NCBI RefSeq assembly: GCF_030848575.1
Contig: NZ_JAVDDX010000003.1
Span: 248,001 to 312,000 of the forward strand
Source: Haloarcula sp. H-GB4
GTDB lineage: Archaea > Halobacteriota > Halobacteria > Halobacteriales > Haloarculaceae
Direction of reading: 5' to 3'
DNA: 64,000 nt
In this document: one piece after another, positions 45,058 to 54,037 of the stretch
Layout: each line of letters starts with the position of its first letter
How positions within the stretch are numbered: position 1 is the stretch's first letter
Program-made: the position numbers and the translations under genes
Notes under the pieces: model-generated
The model's input: only the letters and a program-made list of their open reading frames with translations
The model's database searches: none
What the model was told of the DNA's origin: nothing

Positions 45058-46362
45058 CTAGTCATCTCCGGGAACGAACTCGGCGACTCCGCTCAGGTTT
45101 CGTGACCAGACGCCCTCACCACGGTCGAGTCCGTCGTTCCACTTCCCCACAACGGTCGAGACTGCGAGGTCGCCAGTGACGTTGTTCATCGTCGCAATCC
45201 GTCCGAGGATCGGGTCGACGCCGGCGACGAACCCAACGACTTCCAGTGGGAGACCGACCTGTGTGAGAATCACAGTGAGCATGACGATGCCCGCTCCCGG
45301 AACGCCAGCGGTTCCGATGCTGATGAGAACTGCAACAATCAAGACGAAGACCTGTTCAGTAAGTACCAGTGGCTGTCCGACGACGTTCGCGGCGAACATC
45401 ACGGTGATTGCCTGCCGGATGGCGGCCCCGTCCATGTTCGCCGTTGCACCGACTGGAAGCGTGAAGGAATACACCCGCTCGGCGATCTGCAGGTCCTCGT
45501 CCGCATTACGCATCGTGACAGGGAGCGTTCCGCTCGACGACCGAGTCGCGAACGCGGTCACCATCGCGTCTCTCGCCCCGCTAAGGAACGCAATCGGGGA
45601 GACATCGGCAACCACGCCCATCAGAAAAACGAGATAGGTGAAGCCAATATGAATGACGATTGCGATAGTGACTGCCAATACGAGTTCGCCCAGCGAGGAG
45701 AACAGGCCGACGCCTTCCGTGCCGATCCCGGACGCCATCAGCGCGAATACGCCGAGTACACCGAATTCGAGGACCCCTCGAACGATGACGAACATCGCCT
45801 CAGCACCCACTTCGAAGGCCTCGAACACTGAATCGACACTCTCTGCGAGCTCGTCTTGCTGTGAGCGGACGTATGTCAGCGCGATTCCGAACACGATGAC
45901 GAAAAAGACCGTTGCTAGCAGATTCCCCTCTGCGAGCGCCGCGACGGGATTGTTCGGCACGATACCGAGAACAACATCCAGCAACGACGGCGGCGCTTGG
46001 GATTGTGCTTCACCACCACCGAATTCGAGCCCACGGCCCGGCTGAAGCACGTTTGCAACCACGAGGCCAATGATGCCTGCGAGGGTCGTCGTCAGAGCGT
46101 AGAGACCGACGGTCGCACCGCCGATTTTCCCAAGCTTTGCGGGAGAGAGTTGCCGAATACCGGTCAGCAGCGTGAAGACGATAATCGGGATGACCAGCAT
46201 ATTGAGCAGTCGAAGGAAGAGGTCGCCCACTGGTCTGACTATAGCCATCTGCTCCCCGAACACGATACCGGCACCTGCGCCCAGTACGAAGGCGACAAAG
46301 ATACGCCAAATAAGTGGGATGGATCGATACCGGCTCCATAGGGTGCGAATGGGTTGTATCAT
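45058..46362 (-). CDS. Dicarboxylate/amino acid:cation symporter (DAACS)
   Basis: ATG 46362 (MIQPIRTLW) follows a TATA (TTTTATAAG on the minus strand, 46384-46392) by about 25 bases, so the message is leaderless; 434 residues. The glutamate-transporter fold shows as SSSGTLPVTMRNADE (HP1 serine-rich tip), GATANMDGAAIRQAI (the NMDG motif), and GVPGAGIVMLT (HP2). It takes up aspartate, glutamate or C4-dicarboxylates with Na+ or H+. The NMDGA form instead of NMDGT may alter Na+ coupling. Confidence 0.92.
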   Translation of the reverse strand: MIQPIRTLWSRYRSIPLIWRIFVAFVLGAGAGIVFGEQMAIVRPVGDLFLRLLNMLVIPIIVFTLLTGIRQLSPAKLGKIGGATVGLYALTTTLAGIIGLVVANVLQPGRGLEFGGGEAQSQAPPSLLDVVLGIVPNNPVAALAEGNLLATVFFVIVFGIALTYVRSQQDELAESVDSVFEAFEVGAEAMFVIVRGVLEFGVLGVFALMASGIGTEGVGLFSSLGELVLAVTIAIVIHIGFTYLVFLMGVVADVSPIAFLSGARDAMVTAFATRSSSGTLPVTMRNADEDLQIAERVYSFTLPVGATANMDGAAIRQAITVMFAANVVGQPLVLTEQVFVLIVAVLISIGTAGVPGAGIVMLTVILTQVGLPLEVVGFVAGVDPILGRIATMNNVTGDLAVSTVVGKWNDGLDRGEGVWSRNLSGVAEFVPGDD

Positions 46363-46666
46363 ATTACACAGCAACGGGCGGTCTTATAAAAACCCGTTAG
46401 CCCTGCCAGTATGTGCAAGCAGCTATGATGCGGTTTTCTCTTACAAGATTCCGCTTTCAGACTGGTCTATCGACAAATAGCAAGCACTTCCGCTGATAAT
46501 CTGAAAAGACAGTACAATAGCGGTTGTAATTCGTTTGTTTTCAGAAGCTTGACGCCGTTATCACTCCTGTCTGACGGTCATTCTTACCGTTTCCCGCTTC
46601 GTTGTCGATTTTCTTGAATCCGGCAGGGTGGCGCAGCCAGTGACGGTCTGCGGACTCTATCTCCAG
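46363..46666. other. Intergenic region
   Basis: About 300 bases contain the DAACS TATA box (46384-46392) and otherwise nothing that I can support; the next gene ends at 46667. Confidence 0.5.
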
Positions 46667-47599
46667 TCAGTCGGCCGGTGGACTGGTTTTCGGTTCGACA
46701 ACCCGACGCAACTCTGCTCGTAACGCTGTCCACTTCGCTGCGATGAACCCCAGCAGGATGCACCCGAACCCACCGACGGTGGCGAGCGTGACCTGCTGAT
46801 CGAGCACGAGCCAGCCGGCGAGCGCGGCGAACAGGGGAATGACGTACTCGATGAAACTCATCTCGATCGGACCTAGCTGGTCAAGTAACCGGAAGTACAG
46901 CAGGAAACCGCCGATGCCGGCGACGACAGCCAAATACAACAGCGCCGCAACCGCAGACAGTGTCCACGATGCGTCCGAAAACGACTGTCCGGGAAGTACG
47001 AGTACGGTGATATGGAGGACAGCGGCTCCGATAGCCATCAACCATGCCTGCGTGGCCAGAAACGATATCGACGGGCTGGTGTCGTGCGTCACGACGGCTG
47101 GGATGGCAAACGCCAGCGCTGCCGCAAACACGAGCCCGATTCCAATAGTACTGCTGATGAGATTCGCTGGGTCAGGATCAGCAATGACGACAACACCGGC
47201 GAACCCGAGTACTACGCCGACGCCAGTATTCGCGGTGAACGTGTCATCGCTGGATGCGAGTTTCGTGAGCGCGGGCGTCACGACGGGAACGAGACCGAGC
47301 AGGACGGCGGCGACGGCTCCGGTGACGTACTGTTGCCCGGTGAACAGGAATACGTGATGCACGCCAATCATAAGTGTCCCACCAGCGAGGACATACACGT
47401 AGTCATCGCGGGTCTGTGGCCGTTCTAGTGAACCTGTGATGGCCAACGCGGCAAACAGGAGGACGGAGGCGATGTCAAAGCGGACGGCAGCGAACGGTAC
47501 CGGCGGCAGGTCGGCGAGGCCGACATCTGTCGCCATGAATGCAGTACCCCAGATTGCAGCCAGGAGGAGAAAGCAACCTGTCGTTCGATAGCGACTCAT
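46667..47599 (-). CDS. EamA-family (DMT) transporter
   Basis: The 310-residue protein has ten helices in two EamA repeats. Marks are LAAIWGTAFMATDVGL in helix one, FTGQQYVTGAVAAVLLGLVPVVTP in helix four, and IEMSFIEYVIPLFAALAGWLVL in the second repeat. A metabolite exporter is expected, substrate unknown. It is similar in type to the transporter at 5574-6572 but not close. It ends 305 bases before the DAACS gene start region and is probably its own transcript. Confidence 0.87.
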   Translation of the reverse strand: MSRYRTTGCFLLLAAIWGTAFMATDVGLADLPPVPFAAVRFDIASVLLFAALAITGSLERPQTRDDYVYVLAGGTLMIGVHHVFLFTGQQYVTGAVAAVLLGLVPVVTPALTKLASSDDTFTANTGVGVVLGFAGVVVIADPDPANLISSTIGIGLVFAAALAFAIPAVVTHDTSPSISFLATQAWLMAIGAAVLHITVLVLPGQSFSDASWTLSAVAALLYLAVVAGIGGFLLYFRLLDQLGPIEMSFIEYVIPLFAALAGWLVLDQQVTLATVGGFGCILLGFIAAKWTALRAELRRVVEPKTSPPAD

Positions 47600-47938
47600 T
47601 CAGTTGTCGATCACCGCCCGACGCTAAAAGGGCCGTCGAATCCGGTTACAAATTGCTAGACGTTGCCACTGCGCCAGCGACCACCTGACGTGGTGCCGAT
47701 GATCGGGCTGCATTTGTCCGTGTAATCCACGGTCGGGATCAGTACGCCAGTGAGTAACGTCGATAGCGATCCAGTTCCCACATTGAAAGCCAGGCCTTCC
47801 TAAGAACAGATATTTGGATATACTCTATGCTATATGGACTAGCATATTAGGTCTATGAGAACATATATTGCAAAAGCTAGTGAGGAAGAGACGCATTTGA
47901 GCGTATATATCTCCATCAGTTGGTATTGGGCTACACTA
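47600..47938. other. AT-rich intergenic region at the operon end
   Basis: About 340 bases hold a seven-base inverted repeat TATGCTA/TAGCATA (47826-47846), probably part of the terminator of the catabolic operon or the promoter of the EamA gene. A 30-codon frame at 47855 is too weak to call. Confidence 0.4.
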
Positions 47939-48568
47939 TTAGAATGAGGTCCGTACCTCTCTTATATCCGCACTTTCGATGATTGTATCTGCTGCGTCTA
48001 TCGCTGTTTCAGGAACGCGTTCATCCGGGTCGAACAACACCGCGGTATCTGCCTCGACGAACGCCTCCGTATCAGTGTGCGAGTCGCCGATATAGGTGAT
48101 TGACGTGGGATTCTGCTTGCTTCGAACTTCTCTCAGTAATTCTCCTTTCTCGTCGGGCCCGACACCGACATCGATACCCGAAATCCGGCCATCCTCGAAC
48201 TGAAGCCAGTTCCCCCGAACAAACGCCGGCTCGTACGGCTCGAACTGCGTCGCGAGGTTTGCGACGCCGGCACTGAGGATACCGAATTGGATATTCGTTT
48301 GCTGCAGGTGTTTGAGGAGGTCGACAGCACCTGTTTTCGGTTTGACGGATCGGGTCGCACGAGTGATATCTGACCTAGTGATATCGTTCGCACGCCACAC
48401 GTCGACCGCTCCTCGACACCACTCTTCAAACGTAATCTGCCCGGCCTCGAACCGGTTCGTCAGCGCCTCGGCTTCCGGTGTTGTTCCGTAGAGGGTGTGC
48501 AACAGCTCGAACCCGCCGCGCTGTCGAGTGAGCGTCCCGTCGAGGTCGAACACTACCAGATGCGACAT
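47939..48568 (-). CDS. HAD-family phosphatase (phosphoserine-phosphatase-like)
   Basis: ATG 48568 (MSHLVVFDLDGTL) gives 209 residues. HAD motif I is VFDLDGTLTRQ (nucleophile Asp8), motif II the Ser in GILSAGVAN near 100, motif III the Lys in PDEKGELL and motif IV YIGDSHTD near 165. A helical cap lies between I and II. It removes phosphate from a small metabolite. Last gene of the catabolic operon; its ATG is one base after the RidA stop, so translation is coupled. It may complete breakdown of a phosphorylated intermediate, though no kinase is in the operon. Confidence 0.85.
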   Translation of the reverse strand: MSHLVVFDLDGTLTRQRGGFELLHTLYGTTPEAEALTNRFEAGQITFEEWCRGAVDVWRANDITRSDITRATRSVKPKTGAVDLLKHLQQTNIQFGILSAGVANLATQFEPYEPAFVRGNWLQFEDGRISGIDVGVGPDEKGELLREVRSKQNPTSITYIGDSHTDTEAFVEADTAVLFDPDERVPETAIDAADTIIESADIREVRTSF

Positions 48569-48569
48569 A

Positions 48570-48944
48570 CTACCGCTCTGCAACAACTTCTATCTCAACG
48601 TCGATATCCACTGGCAATTTAACGACTTCAACAGCACTGCGTGCAGGATAGGGGGATGACATGAGTTCACCGTACACCTCGTTCACCTCGTCATAGTACC
48701 GCATATCCTTCACGAACACCGTCGACTTCACCACATCGTCGAGCGAAGCGCCACCGGCCTGCAGTACGGCAGCGACGTTCTGGAGTGTGCGCCGAGTCTG
48801 TTCACCGGCCGTGCCTTGGATTACCTCGCCGGTGTCCGGATCGACCGGGCCCTGTCCGGAAACGTAAATACGGTCACCGCTTGCGATTCCCTGTGAGAAC
48901 GGGCCGATACTATCAGGTGCGTCGTCAGTTGTTAGTTCTTCCAT
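48570..48944 (-). CDS. RidA-family imine/enamine hydrolase in the catabolic operon
   Basis: The 124-residue protein is normal RidA length. It shows APDSIGPFSQGIASGDRIYVSGQGPV (residues 9-34 region), ASLDDVVKSTVFVKDMRYYDEVN and YPARSAVEVVKLP with the active Arg near 104. The Rid7/RidA group deaminates enamines or imines. Its position between SDR and HAD genes suggests that the pathway makes such an intermediate. It begins five bases after the SDR stop. Confidence 0.9.
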   Translation of the reverse strand: MEELTTDDAPDSIGPFSQGIASGDRIYVSGQGPVDPDTGEVIQGTAGEQTRRTLQNVAAVLQAGGASLDDVVKSTVFVKDMRYYDEVNEVYGELMSSPYPARSAVEVVKLPVDIDVEIEVVAER

Positions 48945-48949
48945 GGGTG

Positions 48950-49792
48950 TTAGTTGGCTGTCGGCTGGTCGTCCGCGTCGTAGACTTCGTTGATGAACGA
49001 TGTCGGCAGGCTCGTCGTTAATCCGCCGTCAAGCACCAGATTCTCACCGGTCAGGAAACTCGACATTTCGGAGGCAAGGAACAGCGTCGTATCAGCGACT
49101 TCCTGCGGTGTGCCGAACCGACCGAGTGGATACTGGTCGAGCCAGCGCTCCCGTGCGCTCGTCTCTCCGGTTCGTTCCTCCGTGTTTTCCATCTCTGCCC
49201 GCCTATTTGCTGTTTCGATGGTCGCCGCGGAAATAACGTTCGAGCGGATTCCGTGCTGGCCGTAATGGGCGGCGATGTTTCGGGAGAGCGCCAGAAGCCC
49301 ACTTTTCGCCTCGGAGTAGCCGGAGAGACCGATACCGAACAGGCCGTTGACCGAGCCCATGTGGATTATCGACCCGCCGCCAGCGGCGACCATCGCTGGC
49401 AGTACCTCTTTGCTCAGGAGGAATTGGCTCTTCAGGTTCAACTCGACCATCGACTCGAAGGTCTCCTCGTCACACCGGTGCAACAGATTGGCGGATTCGT
49501 CTGCTCCACCAGCGTTGTTTACAAGTACCCGGATGTCCCCAAATTCTTCGATGGCCGTGTCGACAAGGTCCCGTACTGCATTCCGGTCTGTGACGTCACA
49601 CTCGACCGGAACAACGCGACCCTCGTGTGTCTCGGTTAGCTCCGTCGCAACCGCTTCCACATCCTCGTAGGTGCGCGAGCAGACGACGACGTCGCCACCC
49701 GCTTCGGCGAACCGGGCCGCGATCTCGCGCCCGATACCCCGTGACGCGCCAGTCACAATGGCGGGCCGGTCCGCTAGTGATAGCTCTACCAT
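48950..49792 (-). CDS. Short-chain dehydrogenase/reductase
   Basis: ATG 49792 (MVELSLADRPAIV) gives 280 residues. It is a classical SDR: GASRGIG (16-21), NNAGG (92-96), the catalytic Ser147 in HMGSVNG, Tyr159 and Lys163 in GYSEAKSG, and a late FLTGENLVLDGG. SRT after strand two (Ser39/Arg40) suggests NADP or mixed use. It is 49 bases downstream of the enolase-superfamily gene and probably oxidises the sugar-like substrate or reduces its keto product. The C-terminal LPTSFINEVYDADD is extended. Confidence 0.9.
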   Translation of the reverse strand: MVELSLADRPAIVTGASRGIGREIAARFAEAGGDVVVCSRTYEDVEAVATELTETHEGRVVPVECDVTDRNAVRDLVDTAIEEFGDIRVLVNNAGGADESANLLHRCDEETFESMVELNLKSQFLLSKEVLPAMVAAGGGSIIHMGSVNGLFGIGLSGYSEAKSGLLALSRNIAAHYGQHGIRSNVISAATIETANRRAEMENTEERTGETSARERWLDQYPLGRFGTPQEVADTTLFLASEMSSFLTGENLVLDGGLTTSLPTSFINEVYDADDQPTAN

Positions 49793-49841
49793 GACAGGGT
49801 CACCCACGTAAGCTGCCCTCTTGAAAGTTGCTCTTGGCCGC

Positions 49842-51011
49842 TCATGTGATTCGATACTCCTCAATGGCAGCCATATCCACAGTGATACCGAGGCCGGGAC
49901 CCTCCGGAGCCGGAAGACAGCCGTGGCTGACTTCGAACTGTGTCTCGATGATGTCTGCCTCCCAGCCGTAATACGTCGAATCCGGTGGCAACGAAAAGCC
50001 TGGGATGCCGGTGAACGCGTGGAGGATCGCCGCAGTCCGAATTCCGAGGTCGAATGCACAGTGGTGGGTAAAGGGAACCCCGGCATCTTCGAGGATAGCG
50101 GCCTGCTGTCGAATCCCACTGATGCCGCCAGCTGGGGTCAAGTCGATAACGCCGACATCCATCGCGCCAGCCTCCACGAGCGACTGCAGATTGTGGGAGA
50201 TATAGGTGTCCTCGTTCGGTGCGATTGGCTGGCGGAGTCGTTGCCGGAGCCGAGCTAGCGACGTGTGTGAATCGACTCGAATCGGCTGTTCCATGTACTG
50301 TAAGTAGATACCTGCATCTTCGAGCATCGCACCGACCCGAACTGCTTGGTCGAGCGTCCAGCCCTGATTCGGGTCGAGTCGAAACTCCAGTTGCCCGTCG
50401 ACCTCATCGTGCATCGCTTTGATCCGCTCGACGTCCTGTCGCCAGTCCCGCCCAGCCTTTGTTTTGAGGACAGTGAAGCCAGCTTCAAGCGCTTCTCGCG
50501 CCTTGAGACGAGACTCCTCGGGCGAGAGAATACCGAGGCAGAAGGCGACAGGGACGTCAGCGGGTGCAGTACTATTGCCATCGACGCTTTGCCGGTGTTG
50601 CTGAGCACCCTGTGTCGGTGCTGTCCACCCACCGAGAAGCTCGTACACAGGTCTCTCGAGGGCTTTGCCGACGATGTCCCAGCAGGCTGTTTCGACAGCG
50701 GCAAAGAACATATCGACGTTCGTGTACTCAACGAACACCTGCCGGCGGAGCCGCTCGGTTTCGAACGGCGACTGGCCCTCAATCATCGGTCCAACACCGT
50801 CTTCAATAATCGACTCGGTGGCCTCTGGTGACAGGAAGACACGCATCTCGCCCCAGCCGCTGATCCCCTCATCCGTGTCGACACGGACGAGGACGCGTTC
50901 CATCGAGTGTAGTTTCCCGTGGTTGGTCACGTACGGCCCGATTCCGAGGTGCTCATCCAAGTCGGCCAACGGTACATCTACAGTTACCGCTGACACGCCG
51001 GTTATCTCCAT
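49842..51011 (-). CDS. Mandelate racemase-type enolase-superfamily dehydratase/racemase
   Basis: ATG 51011 (MEITGVSAV) gives 389 residues. The capping domain runs to about 125, then the barrel. LKTKAGRD is the KxK motif (general base), FRLDPNQGW, YMEQPI and PNEDTY supply the three metal acids, and the VID...FTHHCAFD segment can give the Asp-His pair of the mandelate racemase subgroup. Such enzymes abstract the alpha proton of an acid substrate, mostly dehydrating sugar acids. Exact substrate not known: the motifs do not match a single family that I can name. A 58-residue stretch after the capping domain (GAQQHRQSVDGNSTAP) is unusual. Confidence 0.87.
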   Translation of the reverse strand: MEITGVSAVTVDVPLADLDEHLGIGPYVTNHGKLHSMERVLVRVDTDEGISGWGEMRVFLSPEATESIIEDGVGPMIEGQSPFETERLRRQVFVEYTNVDMFFAAVETACWDIVGKALERPVYELLGGWTAPTQGAQQHRQSVDGNSTAPADVPVAFCLGILSPEESRLKAREALEAGFTVLKTKAGRDWRQDVERIKAMHDEVDGQLEFRLDPNQGWTLDQAVRVGAMLEDAGIYLQYMEQPIRVDSHTSLARLRQRLRQPIAPNEDTYISHNLQSLVEAGAMDVGVIDLTPAGGISGIRQQAAILEDAGVPFTHHCAFDLGIRTAAILHAFTGIPGFSLPPDSTYYGWEADIIETQFEVSHGCLPAPEGPGLGITVDMAAIEEYRIT

Positions 51012-51058
51012 GCACCCCTGTCGTTCGGGAACCGATATCAAAGTACCGCTTCCCCCTC

Positions 51059-52207
51059 TCAGGTCACTGTCTCGATGGCGCTTTCGACCCACTCCAGTGA
51101 CTGCTCCGGGAGCAGTCCGTAGTTATAGAACGAGAGCCGCGGCACTCCCTTCGAGTCGAGGGTTTCCACGATATCGACCACGGTAGCCTCGTCGTCGATG
51201 GCTGGATGGCCCGGTAAGAGGCCGACGTGGAGTGGCACGTCATCGATCACGGTCTCAACGGCGTTGTACGCATCTATGACTGCTTCAGTTGACGACTCGT
51301 AGGCTGGCAGACAGTAGTAATCGACGTGGTTCGAGAGCGCTTGCAGGTCGGCTCCGACGATCCACTCGCGGCCGGGTTCCGGTGCGCCGACGTAGTAGCT
51401 AAGCGGTGTCGCTCCCGCGGCGTCAGCCAGCGTAGCGTACAGTGACACCAGCGTCTGTTCGCGGACATCAACGTACGCGGCGACAGTACTGTGGTCTGCA
51501 AGCCACTCCTCAGGTGAGCGGCCGTGTGATACGTCGCCAGCGACGATATCGTCCAGCGCGCTGGCCACCGTCTCGCGTGCCCGTTCAGTATCGACACCCG
51601 CAGCCGTCGCATTTTCTTGACAGTGTGGGCAGAAACACACTCCGAGCAGGAACTCTCCGAGCACGCCCAACTGCGCGTGGATCTTCTGGTGGTGCCAGCC
51701 GAACCCCGTCCCGTAGAAGTAATCGAATGTTTCCAGTTCGATACGGGCAAACTCATCGCGGGACGCCAGATCCGAGACCAGTGCCGAGAGATACGTCTGG
51801 ACCGCGGGCTGGGACGGACACAGGCCAAAGATCAGGTCGTCACCGTGTGCAGATTCCAGCGTGTACTCGGGGTTGGCCATCCCGATCCGAGAGTTGTGGC
51901 AGCCGACTGTCCAGGAATTGAGTGAAAGCTCTGACAGGCCGGCGGCGATGTCCGCGACCCAGTCCCCGTCCATCTGTTCATACGGAACCGGTTCGAGGTC
52001 CCCGTACTCCGGGCCGGGCTCGAAATACGAACTCGCACGGGCAAACAGTGTCCGCCGCTCCGGATTGTGTGGCGTGAATGCCTGTACAGTGTGATAGTTC
52101 GTCGCGAGATTTAGTTCGTCGATGCCGATGTCACGCAGCCGGGTTTCCACCTCGGCCGGCCCTTGGTCCAAGAGGTCCCACGGGTACGCCCACATCGCGA
52201 ATTCCAT
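51059..52207 (-). CDS. Unrecognised 382-residue protein, probably an alpha/beta barrel
   Basis: I do not recognise this family. It starts MEFAMWAYPWDLLDQGP and shows repeated strand-helix units such as IDELNLATNYHT, LSLNSWTVGCHNSR, ARIELETFDYFYG, PLHVGLLPGHP and PRLSFYNYGLLP, consistent with a TIM barrel. IELETFDYFY carries acids that could be catalytic, and GVCFCPHCQ is a Cys cluster (CxCxxC) possibly for a metal. GFGWHHQKIHA holds three His. No signal peptide. It lies 40 bases downstream of MalG-like permease, inside the operon, so it probably acts on the imported compound, perhaps as a glycosidase or lyase. Confidence 0.72.
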   Translation of the reverse strand: MEFAMWAYPWDLLDQGPAEVETRLRDIGIDELNLATNYHTVQAFTPHNPERRTLFARASSYFEPGPEYGDLEPVPYEQMDGDWVADIAAGLSELSLNSWTVGCHNSRIGMANPEYTLESAHGDDLIFGLCPSQPAVQTYLSALVSDLASRDEFARIELETFDYFYGTGFGWHHQKIHAQLGVLGEFLLGVCFCPHCQENATAAGVDTERARETVASALDDIVAGDVSHGRSPEEWLADHSTVAAYVDVREQTLVSLYATLADAAGATPLSYYVGAPEPGREWIVGADLQALSNHVDYYCLPAYESSTEAVIDAYNAVETVIDDVPLHVGLLPGHPAIDDEATVVDIVETLDSKGVPRLSFYNYGLLPEQSLEWVESAIETVT

Positions 52208-52247
52208 ACGCGGACAACTATCGCGGCGATAATAAAAGTAGAGGCGG

Positions 52248-53087
52248 TTACTCCTTGACCGCGCCAGCCGTCATGCCAGCCACGATATACTCCTCTAGGA
52301 AGGCGAACAAAATCAGGAGTGGGATAATACCGATAACAGAGACGGTGAGCATCATCCGCCAGTCGGTTTGCAGTGCGCCGACCATCGAGAAGACACCGCG
52401 TGGGATGTTGTACTTCGCACTGTCAGTGAGGAAGGTGAGCACGAACAGCAGCCGGTTCCACGCGTAGAGGAAGGTGTATGTGACACTGGCGACCAGCGCC
52501 GGCTTCGTGAGCGGGAGCACGATCTTCGTGAGGATCTGTAGTTGGCTCGCCCCGTCGATACGCGCTGATTCTTCGAGCGCGACGGGTATCGTCTTGAAAT
52601 ACCCGTACAGCATCCAGACGTTGAACGGCAGTGTGAACGCCGCCGCCGGGACAATCACAGCCAAATAGGTGTTGAATAGCCCCAGCTGGGTGATAACGTC
52701 GAAGAGGCCGACGATTAACACGACTGGTGCGAACATCTGGACGACCAGCACGGCGAGGAGGAAGGTTCGCTTCCCCACAAAGTCGTTCCGGGCACAGGAG
52801 TAGGCGGCCGGTATCGCTAACAGAAGCGTCAGCACGACCGTCCCCACAGAGATGATGAAGCTATTCCCGACCCAGAGTAACACGTCAGTCTGCGTCCAGA
52901 CTTGAAGATACGCCTGAATGCTGGGGTCGCTGGGGACCAGTGTCGCTGGCGCAGCGAATATCTCCGATTCCGGCTTGAGCGTACTCGAGAACATCGCGTA
53001 GAACGGCAACATCATGAGCCCAAGCAGTCCGATCAGCACGCCGTAGAGGCGGACTTTGCGGAGACTGCTCCGGTCGTGGCCTGCCAT
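52248..53087 (-). CDS. ABC sugar-type permease (MalG-like)
   Basis: ATG 53087 (MAGHDRSSLRKV) gives 279 residues; a GTG two codons earlier, overlapping the upstream stop, is also possible. Six helices and an EAA-type loop, EESARIDGASQLQILTKIVLPLTKPA, at about 185-210 identify a CUT1-type inner-membrane permease. It forms the channel with the MalF-like subunit. The EAA loop contacts the ATPase. The operon order matches sugar ABC systems. Confidence 0.92.
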   Translation of the reverse strand: MAGHDRSSLRKVRLYGVLIGLLGLMMLPFYAMFSSTLKPESEIFAAPATLVPSDPSIQAYLQVWTQTDVLLWVGNSFIISVGTVVLTLLLAIPAAYSCARNDFVGKRTFLLAVLVVQMFAPVVLIVGLFDVITQLGLFNTYLAVIVPAAAFTLPFNVWMLYGYFKTIPVALEESARIDGASQLQILTKIVLPLTKPALVASVTYTFLYAWNRLLFVLTFLTDSAKYNIPRGVFSMVGALQTDWRMMLTVSVIGIIPLLILFAFLEEYIVAGMTAGAVKE

Positions 53088-53089
53088 CG

Positions 53090-54028
53090 TCACAGCTCAT
53101 CGCCCCCGCGCGTGTAGATGCGCAGGTAGATGATGGCGAAGACGAACAGGAACAGGAACCCGATGACACTGTAGGCGGCGCCGCGTCCGAGGTTCCCGTT
53201 CTGGAGGCCCACCTGATAGATATGGATGACGAGCGTCGCCGTCGAACTGATCGGCCCGCCGCCAGTCATCGTCCAGATGACGTCGAAACTGACGAACGTC
53301 CAGATCGTCGACAGTAGCGTGGCAATCAGAACGACGCTTTTCAGCTGTGGGAGCGTGATGTACCTGAACTGATGCCACTTCTCGGCACCGTCGATGGCGG
53401 CTGCCTCGTAGAGCTCCTGCGGTATCGACTGCAATCCCGCAAGGAATATGATCGCCATGAACGGCGTCCCGATCCAGATATCAGCCACGACGACGCCGAG
53501 CCACGCCAGACTCGGGTTCCCGAGGATACCGATACCCTGCTCGATGACACCGAGTTTCAGCAAGATCGCGTTGAGGTAGCCGAACTGCGGGTGCTCTATC
53601 CAGCGGAACACCACAGCGGAGATCGCGTAGGGAATCCCCCACGGAATGAGAAACGCTGTGCGGAAGAACTTCCGACCGCGAATATCACCCTTGAGGTGAA
53701 CGGCGATAAGCAGTCCCAGCAGTGTCTTGCCAACGACACCGGCAACGACCCAGCGGCCGGTCTGCCAGAGCAGCCTGTAGAAGATGTCGCTGTTGAATAT
53801 CTCGACGTAATGCTGGAGTCCCACGAACGTCTCAATGTTGGAGTCGGCGGGTGACTGGTACAGTGACAGCCGAAACGTCTCGATAATCGGGTACCCGACG
53901 ACGGAAAGCAGGAACACCGCTGCGGGAGCAATGAGGAGGTACGCTCGGCTATTGCGCTGGACGTACGCCAGCCCTCGTTCGAGACGTGAGTCATCGGACG
54001 TTTCGGTGTATTCCTCTGCCAAACTCAT
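53090..54028 (-). CDS. ABC sugar-type permease (MalF-like)
   Basis: The 312-residue protein has six helices and the EAA loop ELYEAAAIDGAEKWHQFRYITLPQ near residue 215-238. The N-terminal 35 residues are polar (MSLAEEYTETSDDSR), followed by AYLLIAPAAVFLLSVVGYP, the usual first helix. It pairs with the MalG-like subunit encoded just downstream. Ten bases separate it from the binding-protein gene. Confidence 0.92.
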   Translation of the reverse strand: MSLAEEYTETSDDSRLERGLAYVQRNSRAYLLIAPAAVFLLSVVGYPIIETFRLSLYQSPADSNIETFVGLQHYVEIFNSDIFYRLLWQTGRWVVAGVVGKTLLGLLIAVHLKGDIRGRKFFRTAFLIPWGIPYAISAVVFRWIEHPQFGYLNAILLKLGVIEQGIGILGNPSLAWLGVVVADIWIGTPFMAIIFLAGLQSIPQELYEAAAIDGAEKWHQFRYITLPQLKSVVLIATLLSTIWTFVSFDVIWTMTGGGPISSTATLVIHIYQVGLQNGNLGRGAAYSVIGFLFLFVFAIIYLRIYTRGGDEL

Positions 54029-54037
54029 CCCTGTCTG

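Noticed and set aside
47855-47947. 30-codon frame at the operon end
   Set aside because: Too short, AT-rich, and it overlaps the end of the HAD gene.
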